Assembly: GCF_000003815.2 (NCBI RefSeq) | Contig: NC_049987.1 | Span: 19,697,649 to 19,749,653 of the forward strand | Source of the DNA: Branchiostoma floridae | Lineage: Eukaryota; Chordata; Leptocardii; Amphioxiformes; Branchiostomatidae | DNA length: 52,005 nucleotides | Reading direction: 5' to 3' | Shown here: positions 35,936 through 46,500 of the stretch, in pieces | How positions within the stretch are numbered: the first letter of the stretch is position 1 | Layout of the letters: each line of letters begins with the position of its first letter | Made by a program: the position numbers and the translations under genes | The notes under the pieces: generated by a model | What the model was told of the DNA's origin: nothing | The model's input: only the letters and a program-made list of their open reading frames with translations | Database searches by the model: none

Positions 35936-36170
35936 ATGACATTTTACAATGACTTTACAATGTTCATATTAGTAGCTTACCTCCTAAACCGTGTTCAGTT
36001 GCAAACATGGGGTGACGCTGATAAAGAACAGTTCGCACCGCCGTCGCAGACGAACAGCCGTCCACGGCTTAACTCGCCTGACGTTAAACACCTCTCCCGA
36101 CGTTACAGAACGCCGCCGTATCCTTACTCAGCTATTAGGCATCAGGCAGCCGCTTCCGCGCACGGCAGGT
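35936..36170 (+). CDS. Weak candidate exon with a secretory-signal-like start in a CpG-rich patch
   Basis: A 78-codon frame starts MTFYNDF; an internal Met opens the hydrophobic stretch MFILVAYLL. The later part is Pro/Arg/Ser-rich and contains an RR dibasic site and a terminal HGR. A CAG|GTAACA donor-like site lies at its end (about 36168). The surrounding 36010-36240 is clearly richer in GC and CpG than its neighbours. A secreted peptide precursor would fit superficially, but no repeated peptide or recognised family is present. It may simply be a CpG-rich non-coding island. Confidence 0.12.
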
Positions 36171-36240
36171 AACATCCCAGACCCCGGAACAGCTTCGCCG
36201 GGCGAGACACTCTAAAATCGCACCGCTCTGGGTGGGCGGG
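36010..36240. promoter_or_regulatory. CpG-rich island in AT-rich surroundings
   Basis: This stretch has many CpG dinucleotides (for example CCGCCGTCGC, GACGTTACAGAACGCCGCCG, GCTTCGCCGGGCG) in otherwise AT-rich sequence. CpG-rich islands in animal genomes often mark promoters or exons. No TATA box or initiator stands out, so promoter function is only an inference. Confidence 0.25.
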
Positions 36241-36469
36241 AGATGTGCATTACGCCTAGTCCCGTGTTTGAATATCAAATCTGTCTGAAAAGCTTCGAGT
36301 TGAGGGATACCCAGTGCGGATACACAGGGGCTGGTTTTCACGTGTGTATAACATTATCATGACTTGACAAAGCTAACAGATCGATACGCAACCAGGACAC
36401 ACTGTCTAGACCGAACTGGTCAAGGGATGCCTCTCTTTTCATCTTCGTTCCCTTTAGAAGCAGAAACCG

Positions 36470-36635
36470 CGCTGCGGCCGCTCTGAGACCACTGAGGGAT
36501 CAAAGATTAATTTCATAGATAAAGGACGAACGTTTTTACGTTTTATGTTTAATTGTTTCTTAAATCACGCGTTTACGCCTTGTATAATCCATACTCAAAT
36601 TATGATACCAAAAATAACAACAAATCTCATCCGTT
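36470..36635. mobile_element. Decayed relative of the foldback MITE at 34635-34879
   Basis: This shares the internal order CAGAGATAAAG/CATAGATAAAGGACGAA, TTTTTACGTTTTATGTTTAA, TTGTTTCTTAAATCACGCGT and CCAAAAATAACAACAAATCTC with the intact copy. The left terminal repeat is only faintly recognisable (GCGCTGCGGCCGC) and the right one is lost. Confidence 0.5.
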
Positions 36636-39625
36636 CGCTGTGTGGTGTTCAAAGGGGGTCTAAATACTTGATGGGGGTGAAGATTTTATTTGTTCCTAAA
36701 TTCCCGTGCCAGCCCTAGGTCCTGCCTATCGCCTTGGATGGATTCCAAGCTATTTAAGATGAGGCTTGTTGATATATCTAAAAATCCATATATGTAATTA
36801 GAAACGGGTTAGAAGGAAGCAAGGAGGACTGAAAGGGTCAATATTGCTTTTAATTTCTTACTTTTTCATATCAAAATCTATGGTACGAACGATAGCTGCC
36901 AGGTTGTCCTTACGAAATGGAAACACACACGCCACCTTGCGAAATGAGAACGAATCGCATCATCAATCAACAGGCATTCATGGTAACATATCGTTCTCTT
37001 CAAGCGATACGCAGCTTTTTCATTGACGTCATAGTGATTATAGAATTTGAACCTCACAACAACCATGTTGGCAGATAATTGGCTTATGCAGTAGCATCTT
37101 TGTGTGTTTTTACAGACACAAGCAGTATATGTACTACTAATCCAAGATGGCGTAGTTGACGTCAACTGAAAAGCCTGCATACAAGAAAAAAGTCGCATCG
37201 CACGTCTGGAAGGCTTCAAGCAAACGGGAAACAAACACCTTAATTTTAACTATATCGAATCAGGGGTCTTCAAAGCTAGTTAAAGGTCCTATGCCTGAGA
37301 GAGATGTCTACAGCTGCCATTGAAAACCGCCCTAGTGGCGACATGTTGTCCCTGGATAGATAAATAAAATAAAACAAAATGAAATGAAATCATCATCTGA
37401 TGACCGCGGACATTTGATTGATTGAACCTTGCAAGTTGTTGATGTTGCGTTTCCCCAATTACTGTAGAAACTAAAACATGAGTTTGATTAACTGGTATCA
37501 TTGTAGCATTATTGGACTCCACTATTAGTTATTACCTTAATTTCGGAAACATTTAAGAGTATAATATGATTTTTAAGGTCTCTGGTATTATCTAAATATA
37601 TCTTTTGAGTATCCGTACAGTATTTATGATGGAGCCATCTGTAAAGTTATGTGTTTTGTGTAAATGTTACTGTATTATCATTACCATTTCTGGCGCGTTG
37701 CCAGGACTACGTTCACCCTTTAATGTAGACTTTCCAGTCACCTATAGCCCTTTATATATTGTGCATTGTAGGATCAAAGGAGCGTCAGACTATGATTCTA
37801 GTAACAAATCTTTTCCTTTACGTCACAAGACAAATCTTTAAACTTAATTTACTTTCAAGTTAAGAAACCCTCTGTCTGCATACAATTATTCCATCTTCAA
37901 AAAAAGTAAGTCACAATGTTTTGAAAAATGTAACGAAAACCCATTCGCTGTGTGTACCTTATGAAATACAATGTAAACCATTGTGTTTCCATCATAATGA
38001 CGTGCTAATCCAGAACTGACCAAGGTTAACAAGTGTAAGTTACACCGACGAACACAGCATCAAAGCAAGGGTCACAGTAATAACCTAATGAGGTCATGAA
38101 ATAACGAAAAGGTCAAGATTGTCGGTCGTTAAGTGTGTGCGCCGCTAGGTAAAAGAGCTGGGTCAAAAACAGGGTTTGACCCAACTCACCAATTTGTTGT
38201 AAATCTGTCCCAGCACTACTCCTTATGGACTCAATTGTAGCCAAAGTTCATTGTAGCGGAGACTATGATGTGACTACAGCAAAGATGCAGACTGTCCGTG
38301 GCAACTGTTGGTCTATATCGTAGGATATTAGACGCCACAAACGAGGAGCTACCTGATTAAAAGGCATTCTATACAATCGATACTTTCTCCATGAACATTG
38401 AACTAAAAGGATCACCAATCATTTAAGGATGTAAAATTTACGTTTCAGTACGGCTGTATATGAAAAAGTCTTCGCCATGTTTCAAGGTACTCCACGGCAT
38501 CTGATGGCTGTTTCGTAGCTTGTGAAGATTGTTACTGGGGGTCCGTACTCCTTTGCAGACTCTCATGTGTCTCTGTAGCCCAAGTTTCGATCTGTAGGTC
38601 CTGCTGTAGGGTAGGCATATGAATTCCTGTGTGGGTGGTGACTGGGCAGCTACAGCCCCACAACATCTAACATGTACCCTTCTCTCTCTGCTGTCAGACC
38701 CCTTGTAACTAAAAGAACTCTGATGTCTAGAGCCTATACATCACCAGGGAGAAGGGATAACTCGCTACGTGATTCTATCAGTTGCCGCCATTTCGAGTTT
38801 CGTTTGGTTTCCTGTACTTGTCCATCCTGGCAACTCTTCGTATCCATATCCATATCGGCAACTAGGGGGCAATGAACCTGGCCCTATGACTGACCACCGC
38901 CAGGATTAATGCCATTTGACCTTGATTTAGGTCACCTTTCGCTACGGGCAGCAGCTGTGTTGGTCCCTGAAAGACTATTTATTCATAACACAATGTCTGA
39001 GGGATAACTGACCGTAGCTATGTAACCACCTGCGTCCTCGTAAACTACCAAAACATTTACTGACTTCCGACAAATGGTCATCCGTCTCCATGGTTCATGT
39101 CCAATTTAGTGAAAAGTAGTCCTCAGAAATATCAAAAAGAGGAAGTTATTACATGCCACAGAGAAATTGCATGTGAGGAAGGTTGATATACATGTTGTTC
39201 ATATATAGTATTTAAGAAAGATTTTGGCTTCTCAAGAGTTGTTATTTTGAGTCACACCTATCTGAAGTTTACCCTAGGGTCCGTGAACTTTATAATTCAA
39301 CATGTTTGGAGATTATGGCTATGGTTCAATGGTTTGTTTCAGAATTTGGGCTCAGGGGCTATGAGACGTACCAGGGTAAGATTTTGCTCATGAACTTTCT
39401 AATTTCCGTTTGAATTACTTCCTGCTGTCTTTGACCCCAGCAGTGCCCTCCGATAAGATATTGTAGCATAGTCAAAGTGAACCTAACATGGGAAGCAGTA
39501 CACAGCGCCTAATTTTTCTTCTTATATAGCTGGATTGATTTGCTGGCGAGCACGAAGTTGTACATGACTTTCAATCAATTCTGCTGGTGCGTAGAAGAGT
39601 TTACTTTGGGGAACAAATCTTCATT
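36636..39625. other. Intergenic, CRE-like motifs only
   Basis: Apart from the motif cluster at 37024-37167, no feature was found. A 118-codon minus-strand frame at 36878-37234 overlaps that cluster and has no domain signature. Confidence 0.45.
37024..37167. promoter_or_regulatory. CRE/YY1-like motif cluster
   Basis: TGACGTCA at 37024-37031, CCAAGATGGC at 37142-37151 and the palindrome AGTTGACGTCAACT at 37154-37167 recall the motif set of the TTAA-flanked MITEs, but no terminal repeats are seen here. It may be a relic of a related element or a genuine regulatory region. Confidence 0.3.
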
Positions 39626-39748
39626 CTGTATCTGTTTCTGTATCTGTATAGCCGGTATAACCACCCTTTGGCGTAACACACCAGCTTCGAAGACACTTGG
39701 CGCCGCAGCAGCTGGTTATATTACACTGAACGACCCGTCACACCTAGC
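39626..39748 (+). repeat. Dispersed ~115-bp repeat, copy B
   Basis: TGTATCTGTATAGCCGGTAT, then TTGGCGTAACACACCAGCTT, CAGCAGCTGGTTATATTACA and GACCCGTCACACC. It is the second copy of the 28132-28245 family, with several CpG sites lost to TpG/CpA. This suggests methylation-driven decay and that copy A is younger. Confidence 0.7.
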
Positions 39749-41041
39749 TTTTGCACATCTATCTGCAAGAGCTCTTTAAAACTATCAAGAGAATATGTCT
39801 CTTCTGTGCTTGGTGATAACAAATTCGAAGGTCTTGGCATGTTGTATGTAAACCATTGGGACAAGAATGTATGGTACCTCACCCGCCTACTTATCTATTC
39901 ATTTAGGCTGACGAATGCCACACTTAACAGCCACACAACTTTTTCAACACCAAGCCTGAAAGTGAAATGGCCACATAAATTCTGACTGATTCCGGTGATT
40001 ACAGCTAAGCGTTTAGAGTCATGGCGGGGTGCTGAGGATAGCCGGTATGTACAAGACCATGGACCTACAGATTCGTCATGTATGCAGCTTACAGATGAGG
40101 TCGACAAGCCGTGGTGAACTTGAAATACCCCACATAAATCATTGTAAAGGTATCGAGCCTGGTGACCAAGACTGAATACGTAACTATGTTTCTGCAGTAT
40201 CGGACACCATCAAGGAATTCGAAATTTTATCTTGATCCCAAGACGTTTGCCAAAAAAATCAAATTAATCATCAAAGCAGTGATCAATCACTTTAAAAACT
40301 CATTATTCCCAAAACGTCTCCTTTGCTAGGTTATCTCCTACATACAGATTACAACACGTTTACATTGAGATAATACATACAGATTACAACACGTTTACAT
40401 TGAGATAATACCTATAAGTTTTGGTGTCCAATGACTTATACTCGATTTCCCCTGAGGCGGCGCAATTCTGTACTCTTAACCGCCTATGTATAGCTATTTC
40501 CAGCGAAAGAGGGGTTGGCAAGAACACACCACAGTATGTTTGACTTTGGTTTTTCAAGGAAGATGGGGATAATTGAATTAATTGGCAGTATATTTTCTCC
40601 TTCAATCGAACTCAATGGGTAATTCTTAAAACGGAGCATAGATGAGTTTTCGGTAAAGCGATGCGGCTTTAATAGGGCTCATTTTTTTTAGCCAAGCTCA
40701 TCGTGTAACCTCTCGGTAAAGTTAAGCATTGTACTACGATTAATACCAACATGGTATGATCTTCCATGGCAATTTAATACATGTGGCCAAGCGATGAGAT
40801 CGTCTTGTCGCTTGCGCCCCTGCAAAGCTTGTGACTAACGGGGGAGAGAAGCGGTGATAGTATGCATGATAGATGCTCTCTTGTTGCTCCCGTAATAAGT
40901 GGTAAAATGCTGCAAATATACACAATCTTTAGTGACAACGACAAAAGTACAGCGACTTTCGTAAGGTCTACATGAATAACAACTACTTACAGTACAACTA
41001 AACACATATATATGGATATCTAATCTATAGGTATGGATACA
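39749..41041. other. Intergenic, one short tandem duplication
   Basis: The 35-bp duplication at 40341 is the only structure. The 3' part just below 41042 may be the 3' UTR of the LINE relic. Confidence 0.45.
40341..40411 (+). repeat. 35-bp tandem duplication
   Basis: CATACAGATTACAACACGTT followed by TACATTGAGATAATA occurs twice in direct succession with period 35 and no visible substitution. Confidence 0.9.
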
Positions 41042-41503
41042 TCAACATAAAGGGTCTAGCATGTCATTTACACTATTGGTTCTACGGTATAAACAATCGT
41101 GAATATATTTGCCTACTTGTACACAATGCGGATTTTCGCCTCCCAGAATGTACTTGAATTTATCTATCGAACAGAGAGTAGCAAAGTCTTTAGAGCGAGC
41201 GGAAAGTAATGTGAACAGCTCTGTGCGTTTGTCATCATATTGAGAACAATCCATAACAAAGTGACGTTCGTCTTCGATCTCATTTGGGCAGAATGGACAA
41301 AACCTCTGGTCACGGGGAATTTTAGAATATCTTCCGGCTTCTCTATTTAGTTTGTGACTACAGATTCTTATCTTTGTAATTGCTCTACGAAGTTCGAAAT
41401 TGTGTACATTCGAAAGATCATACTTCTTTTGTCCGTATCTTTCCATTACATGTACAATGCATGGGGGTTTTAACTCTAATTGTGGATACGCGGGCATCAG
41501 CAT
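41042..41503 (-). pseudogene. C-terminal fragment of a non-LTR (LINE) retrotransposon polyprotein
   Basis: This 153-aa frame has an in-frame TGA three codons before its first Met and natural-looking C-terminal sequence to a TGA. Residues 38-63 are the Arg/Lys-rich stretch LRRAITKIRICSHKLNREAG. It is followed by a Cys-His knuckle C69-x2-C72-x8-H81-x4-C86 (FCPFC...IEDERHFVMDC). This is the pattern at the C-terminus of many invertebrate LINE ORF2 proteins, after the reverse-transcriptase and thumb regions. No RT motif (YxDD) or endonuclease is found upstream, so the copy is 5'-truncated or broken, as is usual for target-primed insertions. It is probably non-functional, although the C-terminal frame itself is intact, which suggests fairly recent insertion or little decay. 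The clade (CR1-like or another) cannot be told from this piece. Confidence 0.72.
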
Positions 41504-42378
41504 GGCTCCTCACTTTCTACGTGTACCTAGTTTACTTTACATTATACCTATCAATGGATACATCACTGACTCCATCTCGACCACCATTGTTAATGAACAA
41601 AAGCTCACTCCACTCTATTGATAAATGTTTTCTAAAATGATTGATGTTCCTGTTAAGGTGGCTCGTTCTTTGAGTAAGAGACCTTTACTTTCAAATTCAT
41701 GTCCTTGCGGCTGACATTCTGTCACAAGAGCGGTTCCTGTTGACATGAAAATTGCCCGGAGCAGTCGCAGAGCTGACACTTCAATGGGATGGACGCAGCG
41801 GTTCGGCCATTTCAGACCCTCTTTTAACCTCAGAACCTCTGTCATGTGTTCACCTTTCTCAACCTCCACTCATCATGTGTGTGTCACCGATCAATCTTGT
41901 TTCTGAAGGTGTCTGAAGCAACACCAAATCATGTATACTTCTTTATGACTAAACCTTGAATTTTTTGACACGCAGCCTAAAGGAGACATTTTATCAACTG
42001 TTGTAATACTCAATAATGTGTTGTAGTCCCTACTACACATTTGGATTGGTCCATATATATAGTTGACGACTGGTAAAGTGGCCTGGTGTGATTGCTAAAG
42101 CGCTCTATTATTGTTCCAAAGTCGAATGAAAGAAAAGCAATTATCATAAAAAGAAATCCCGATTACCTAAGATCCGTTACTTTGGCGGTAACGCGACATG
42201 TAATTGCGGTAAATGTCCGTCGAACGCTTAACCGGGGCGCAGATAATGCCTTGAGGACGTGCTGTAAATTGTGAATAAGCTGATATAGCGGATGATGCAC
42301 ACAAAAGAACTTGTCGAACGTATCATGAATATTTGGGCGGTGGAATTCGTAGATGTGCTAGCTTTGCTCAATATCAGT
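41504..42378. other. Intergenic, nothing recognised
   Basis: No upstream continuation of the LINE frame (RT or endonuclease motifs) was found in any minus-strand frame here. Confidence 0.4.
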
Positions 42379-42586
42379 ACGATAATCGATGACTTTTGAG
42401 TTATTCTATCGCATCAAAAACAAATCATAAAACGCAAACACAATAAGGAGAAGTTTGATCTTCACTTGTTGGCTACTATAAGACGATAAACGATAACTTT
42501 TGAGTTATTCTATCAAATCAAAAACAAATCATAAAACGCAAACACAATAAGGAGAAGTTTCATCTTTACTTGTTGGCTACTATAAG
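42379..42586 (+). repeat. 104-bp tandem duplication
   Basis: Two adjacent units (42379-42482 and 42483-42586) are nearly identical, both containing ACTTTTGAGTTATTCTATC, AAACGCAAACACAATAAGGA and TTGTTGGCTACTATAAG. Only a handful of substitutions separate them, so the duplication is recent. Confidence 0.9.
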
Positions 42587-43367
42587 ATAGTATACTAAAT
42601 TCTACAGCAAGCCAGAACTCCGAAGGCCACATGTAACTGAATTGACACACAGGGGATAAAGAATGCCAATAACCAAATAGCCCTGTGAAACCTATATAGA
42701 ATACTCTCCAAAGGGATGTGTTGACCTATCCGTAGGTCACACGGAAGGCTGAAGACAATTGATTCGTACCGCCAAACCTGTCTACTCTGAATCAGCAGCG
42801 GGCCTGCCCTTCAGATGTGTGCACTAAACCCCACGAGCACGTAGCTAGTTATCACTTCAAGCATGTCTGTGGGCTCTTCTGATCTTAGATTCTCAACAAC
42901 ACAAAGCTCTTAGATAAATGGCTTGCAGCCTGTCAAATGTTCGCAGCTTGTGAAGTCGTGTGTGGCTTTTATGTCTAGTGCTTTTGGATATTACATACAA
43001 GATCAAAAACACCATAGAAGTGGTAGGGATTTGAAAGAAATTACAAACTATTGATTATGACAGGAAATTATGGAAGCCACAAAGTTGTTATCTATATTCC
43101 TGTTACGCGTTTGAGTAGACATTTATAGAAGCAAAGCATCGATAAGGTTATTACTAGGTGTAACCCTTACTCCGATACTTCACGTAAATCTTCCATTTTA
43201 TTGTTGGTATATTTCGATAACTGTAAATCATCAGTATTATTTTCATTGATTGTGTGCAGAGTCAATAAGAGAGGCATACATGCATCCTCATTACCACGAT
43301 GCGGATGCCGAAATAATAGTCAAATATCTTGGATAGAAATCCAGTCAGTGATCCGTCTAAATACTGT
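42587..43367. other. Intergenic, nothing recognised
   Basis: Short frames only. The 82-codon frame 43201-43449 runs into the foldback element and is not a gene. Confidence 0.45.
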
Positions 43368-43376
43368 TGTCAAAGG

Positions 43377-43555
43377 TAGCCTCCATAGCAGGCTCTCTAT
43401 GGCCTTTTTAGCACTTTTGCTGGCCATTTCTTTTTGTCTGGGTCGCTGACTGCTGGCCTCTCTGATAGCCGGCTATCAGAGAGGCAAGCAATCAGCGACC
43501 CAGTACAAAAGCAAAAGTGCCAAAAAAGGCCATAGAGAGACTGCTATGGAGGCTA
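43377..43555. mobile_element. 179-bp foldback (MULE-like MITE) with 9-bp target duplication
   Basis: Almost the entire element is an inverted repeat. The left arm starts TAGCCTCCATAGCAGGCTCT and the right arm ends GAGAGACTGCTATGGAGGCTA. They meet at the centre GATAGCCGGCTATC (43464-43477). TGTCAAAGG is repeated exactly on both sides (43368-43376 and 43556-43564). A 9-bp duplication plus very long terminal repeats fits Mutator-like foldback MITEs. The left arm carries about 9 extra bases. It is non-coding. Confidence 0.88.
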
Positions 43556-43564
43556 TGTCAAAGG

Positions 43565-46500
43565 AAGGGACAGTCATTTGGTAAACAATAAAGTTGTGTG
43601 AAATCTACATCCTTTTTCATGGATGAATCTCAGAGCGACCGTGCAGTAACTAAATTAGTGTGAGTGTCCGTTGGTCTTAAACTATTCAAAAGTACGTTCG
43701 ACTTAAATGACAAAAGAACTAAACATTGTAAACATAAAGAATCGCTCGTAATCTAATGGAAATTCTTTGAGCGTCTCTTATCAGCAAATGCGGCATCCAG
43801 CATAAATTATAACTAGGCAGTGTGCATAAGGGCATCATATTACTAACTTCGAAAAAAACAACTACCGAAGCTAAATTGTCAGTCAGACAGTCTAGACAAA
43901 GTCATTGTATACAACTTAAATGCTCTCAACGTTACATAACAGGTGTTTCAACCGACGGTTTTACAGTGATCTATGGTCGGTATAGCCTTGAACAATTGAT
44001 TTGATTCTAATGAGTTTGGAAAGCTCGATAAAACTTCCATAACCAATATCTAAAATCTTATATGTGCATTATCGAATAACTCAAGCTTTCACCCGTTACC
44101 ACCAAGCAGTGATAAAAAAGGTCTAACAGTTACCCTTAGCACGATGAAAATTACACGGCAAACCTGTAGTACTTTGAAACTGTGTTTCTAAACTTGACGA
44201 ATGTTGCAATTTGTTAGGAACAGCGATCAAGGACGTGGTTAATCTGCCGTTGGCTTGGTGTACCATTATTTAACCACAGCCTGTTAAGCCCAGAGGCCTT
44301 CTCAAAACCCAAAATGATTGGTTTTGTAGTAAACGTCATCCTCTAGGAAACTCAGAAATTAAAACCCACTTAATGTAGAAAAGGTTGAATTTAACGATCA
44401 CCATGTTATTTCAGTCATAAATCTTGAGATATTCCATAATAGCTGTGCTGAGTCATTGGCCAAATTAATGTCGAAGGTATTTTCAAGGCCTTAGATTTTC
44501 CACAGGCTAGAAGTTATGAGAGCAATGCCAGGGGTAATGATAAGGCTATAGTGGTGTAGCATTATCAGGCCCTTGGTGATGCCCATTATATAAGGCTATT
44601 TGGCAAAGGTTTCGGATGTAACTAAAATTTATAGTGTGGATCGTATAGCGCAATTTATATTTTTAGTTCATAATCCCCAATTTGCAGTTTTGCATTTACT
44701 AGACATATGTTTTATAATGTGTGGTGCACAACACCAGTACCTGATGCACGATATTGTATTGTGAGGTTAAAATTCAGGCAAGGATAAACATTGGCTCCAA
44801 GTTTATATTCTGGTGTGACATTACGATCCAACCTGACTGTAAACCCGCACATATCCCGTAGGGGCGTTCCCACTCGATGGAGATCTCTGATTGACAGTAC
44901 AGTGACCAAAATCGGATTCATTTGACCCTTTAAATCATAATTAAGCTATCAAGAAAGTTATAAAAGCATTATTTAAAAGCAAAAAAAAAAAACGAAAAAA
45001 GTTATCTAGTATGAAATTTGTTAAGCGATCTGTAAATCTTTAGTTTCTCAGCAAAGGCATCGCGGTTGCAGTCGGAAGGGCAAAGGGGATGTAACTACAA
45101 GTCTCGGCTTCACTCATAGAGTTTACAGGTTCAGGCTCCAAGTTCAAGCCCAGGCTTTATTCGTGGTATATGAAAGCCATTCGTCATGGCAAAGGGAGAT
45201 GATAGGCACCGTAAAAATAGTTTTATGATTACTGTGGAATTACCTTTAAAGGCAGGCTGCCTCGGTGGTTGGGTCCTGTTGTAAAACTTGACAACATATT
45301 GGTTACCCTCCTTCAGGTCGCATTTGCGGCCACATCGTTAAAATAATGTACGTGCCACCAGGTTATTTGTCACGTATTTCAACACCAGACCATTTGTTTT
45401 CGACGGATATTTTCTCTTTGCAGAAAGGTGCAAATTCCACTAAAATAAGGTTATGTGGAACTTTTCAGTGAAAAACGTCAAAGGATCATCTTCCTATCTA
45501 TCCAGCAGGTGCAGCACAAGTAATCATGCTAAGAAGAGGATAGGGAGGTTTAATAAAATTTGGACCTCGAAATTTGATACACCTTATTGTACAATCTATC
45601 AGGCCGTTCTTACCAACAATTGCAATCTACAATTATACTTTGTAATGTTTTTTTTGTTGATACTTTATTCAACACTAGTAGCTGCAATTTATCAATGAAG
45701 TATGATATATAATGTCAACATATCAAACATCGTGCTTGATTTGACCTTAATTAGTCGTAATTGAGCTTATTTGCATCCTTAATAAGTCGAAATGCATTGT
45801 TGGTTCCAATCAACGTCACAATGGATTAATCTCACTTTGATCTAGCAACGTTTCGGAGGGTTACTTGGTGCTTTTGATATTTACTCTTTTACGGGGTAAA
45901 TTTGGTCTAGTAGTCATAGCGAGGACTCTGAATTGATTCATTAAGGCAAATGCGATAAGTATATTCCCAAGGTCCTAACCTTTAACAGTTTCTCTAGTGA
46001 CCCTGCGCACACATTGCAGCTCATTTGCGGCCACATCAATCATATCAACGCCTCGTGTGTTTTAGGTCATGGAGTAACTTGATCCGTGTTACATTGGAAT
46101 GTTTTATTGATAAATACCGTTTAACCTGTTTAAATTATCACAAAGAGGCATTTTTCAGCACAATCGTTTTCAATTCATTAAAGAAATTACCGTAAGAAAT
46201 TGGGGGGACGTTTAAAAGAAGAAATGTTAGATTGGTGAAATCAAGTTGGTCCCTGCATCCTTCAGATGCAAATTCTGTTTTACGTTCAGGTATTCGGCAG
46301 TGTAATCTGGTCACCGGAGAATTGCTCTGAAGGCAGAATTACGAGCAAGTGGCATATAATGTCGCGGCCGTAAGCCATACGAGCATCAGACCAAAGAATT
46401 AAGGGTCGCAAGTGTGGCACGACTATATGCATTATGTATCTGGAGCCGTAGGCCAATTTTACCTATCATAGCGGTCGATTGCATAATAGTATATGGTACA

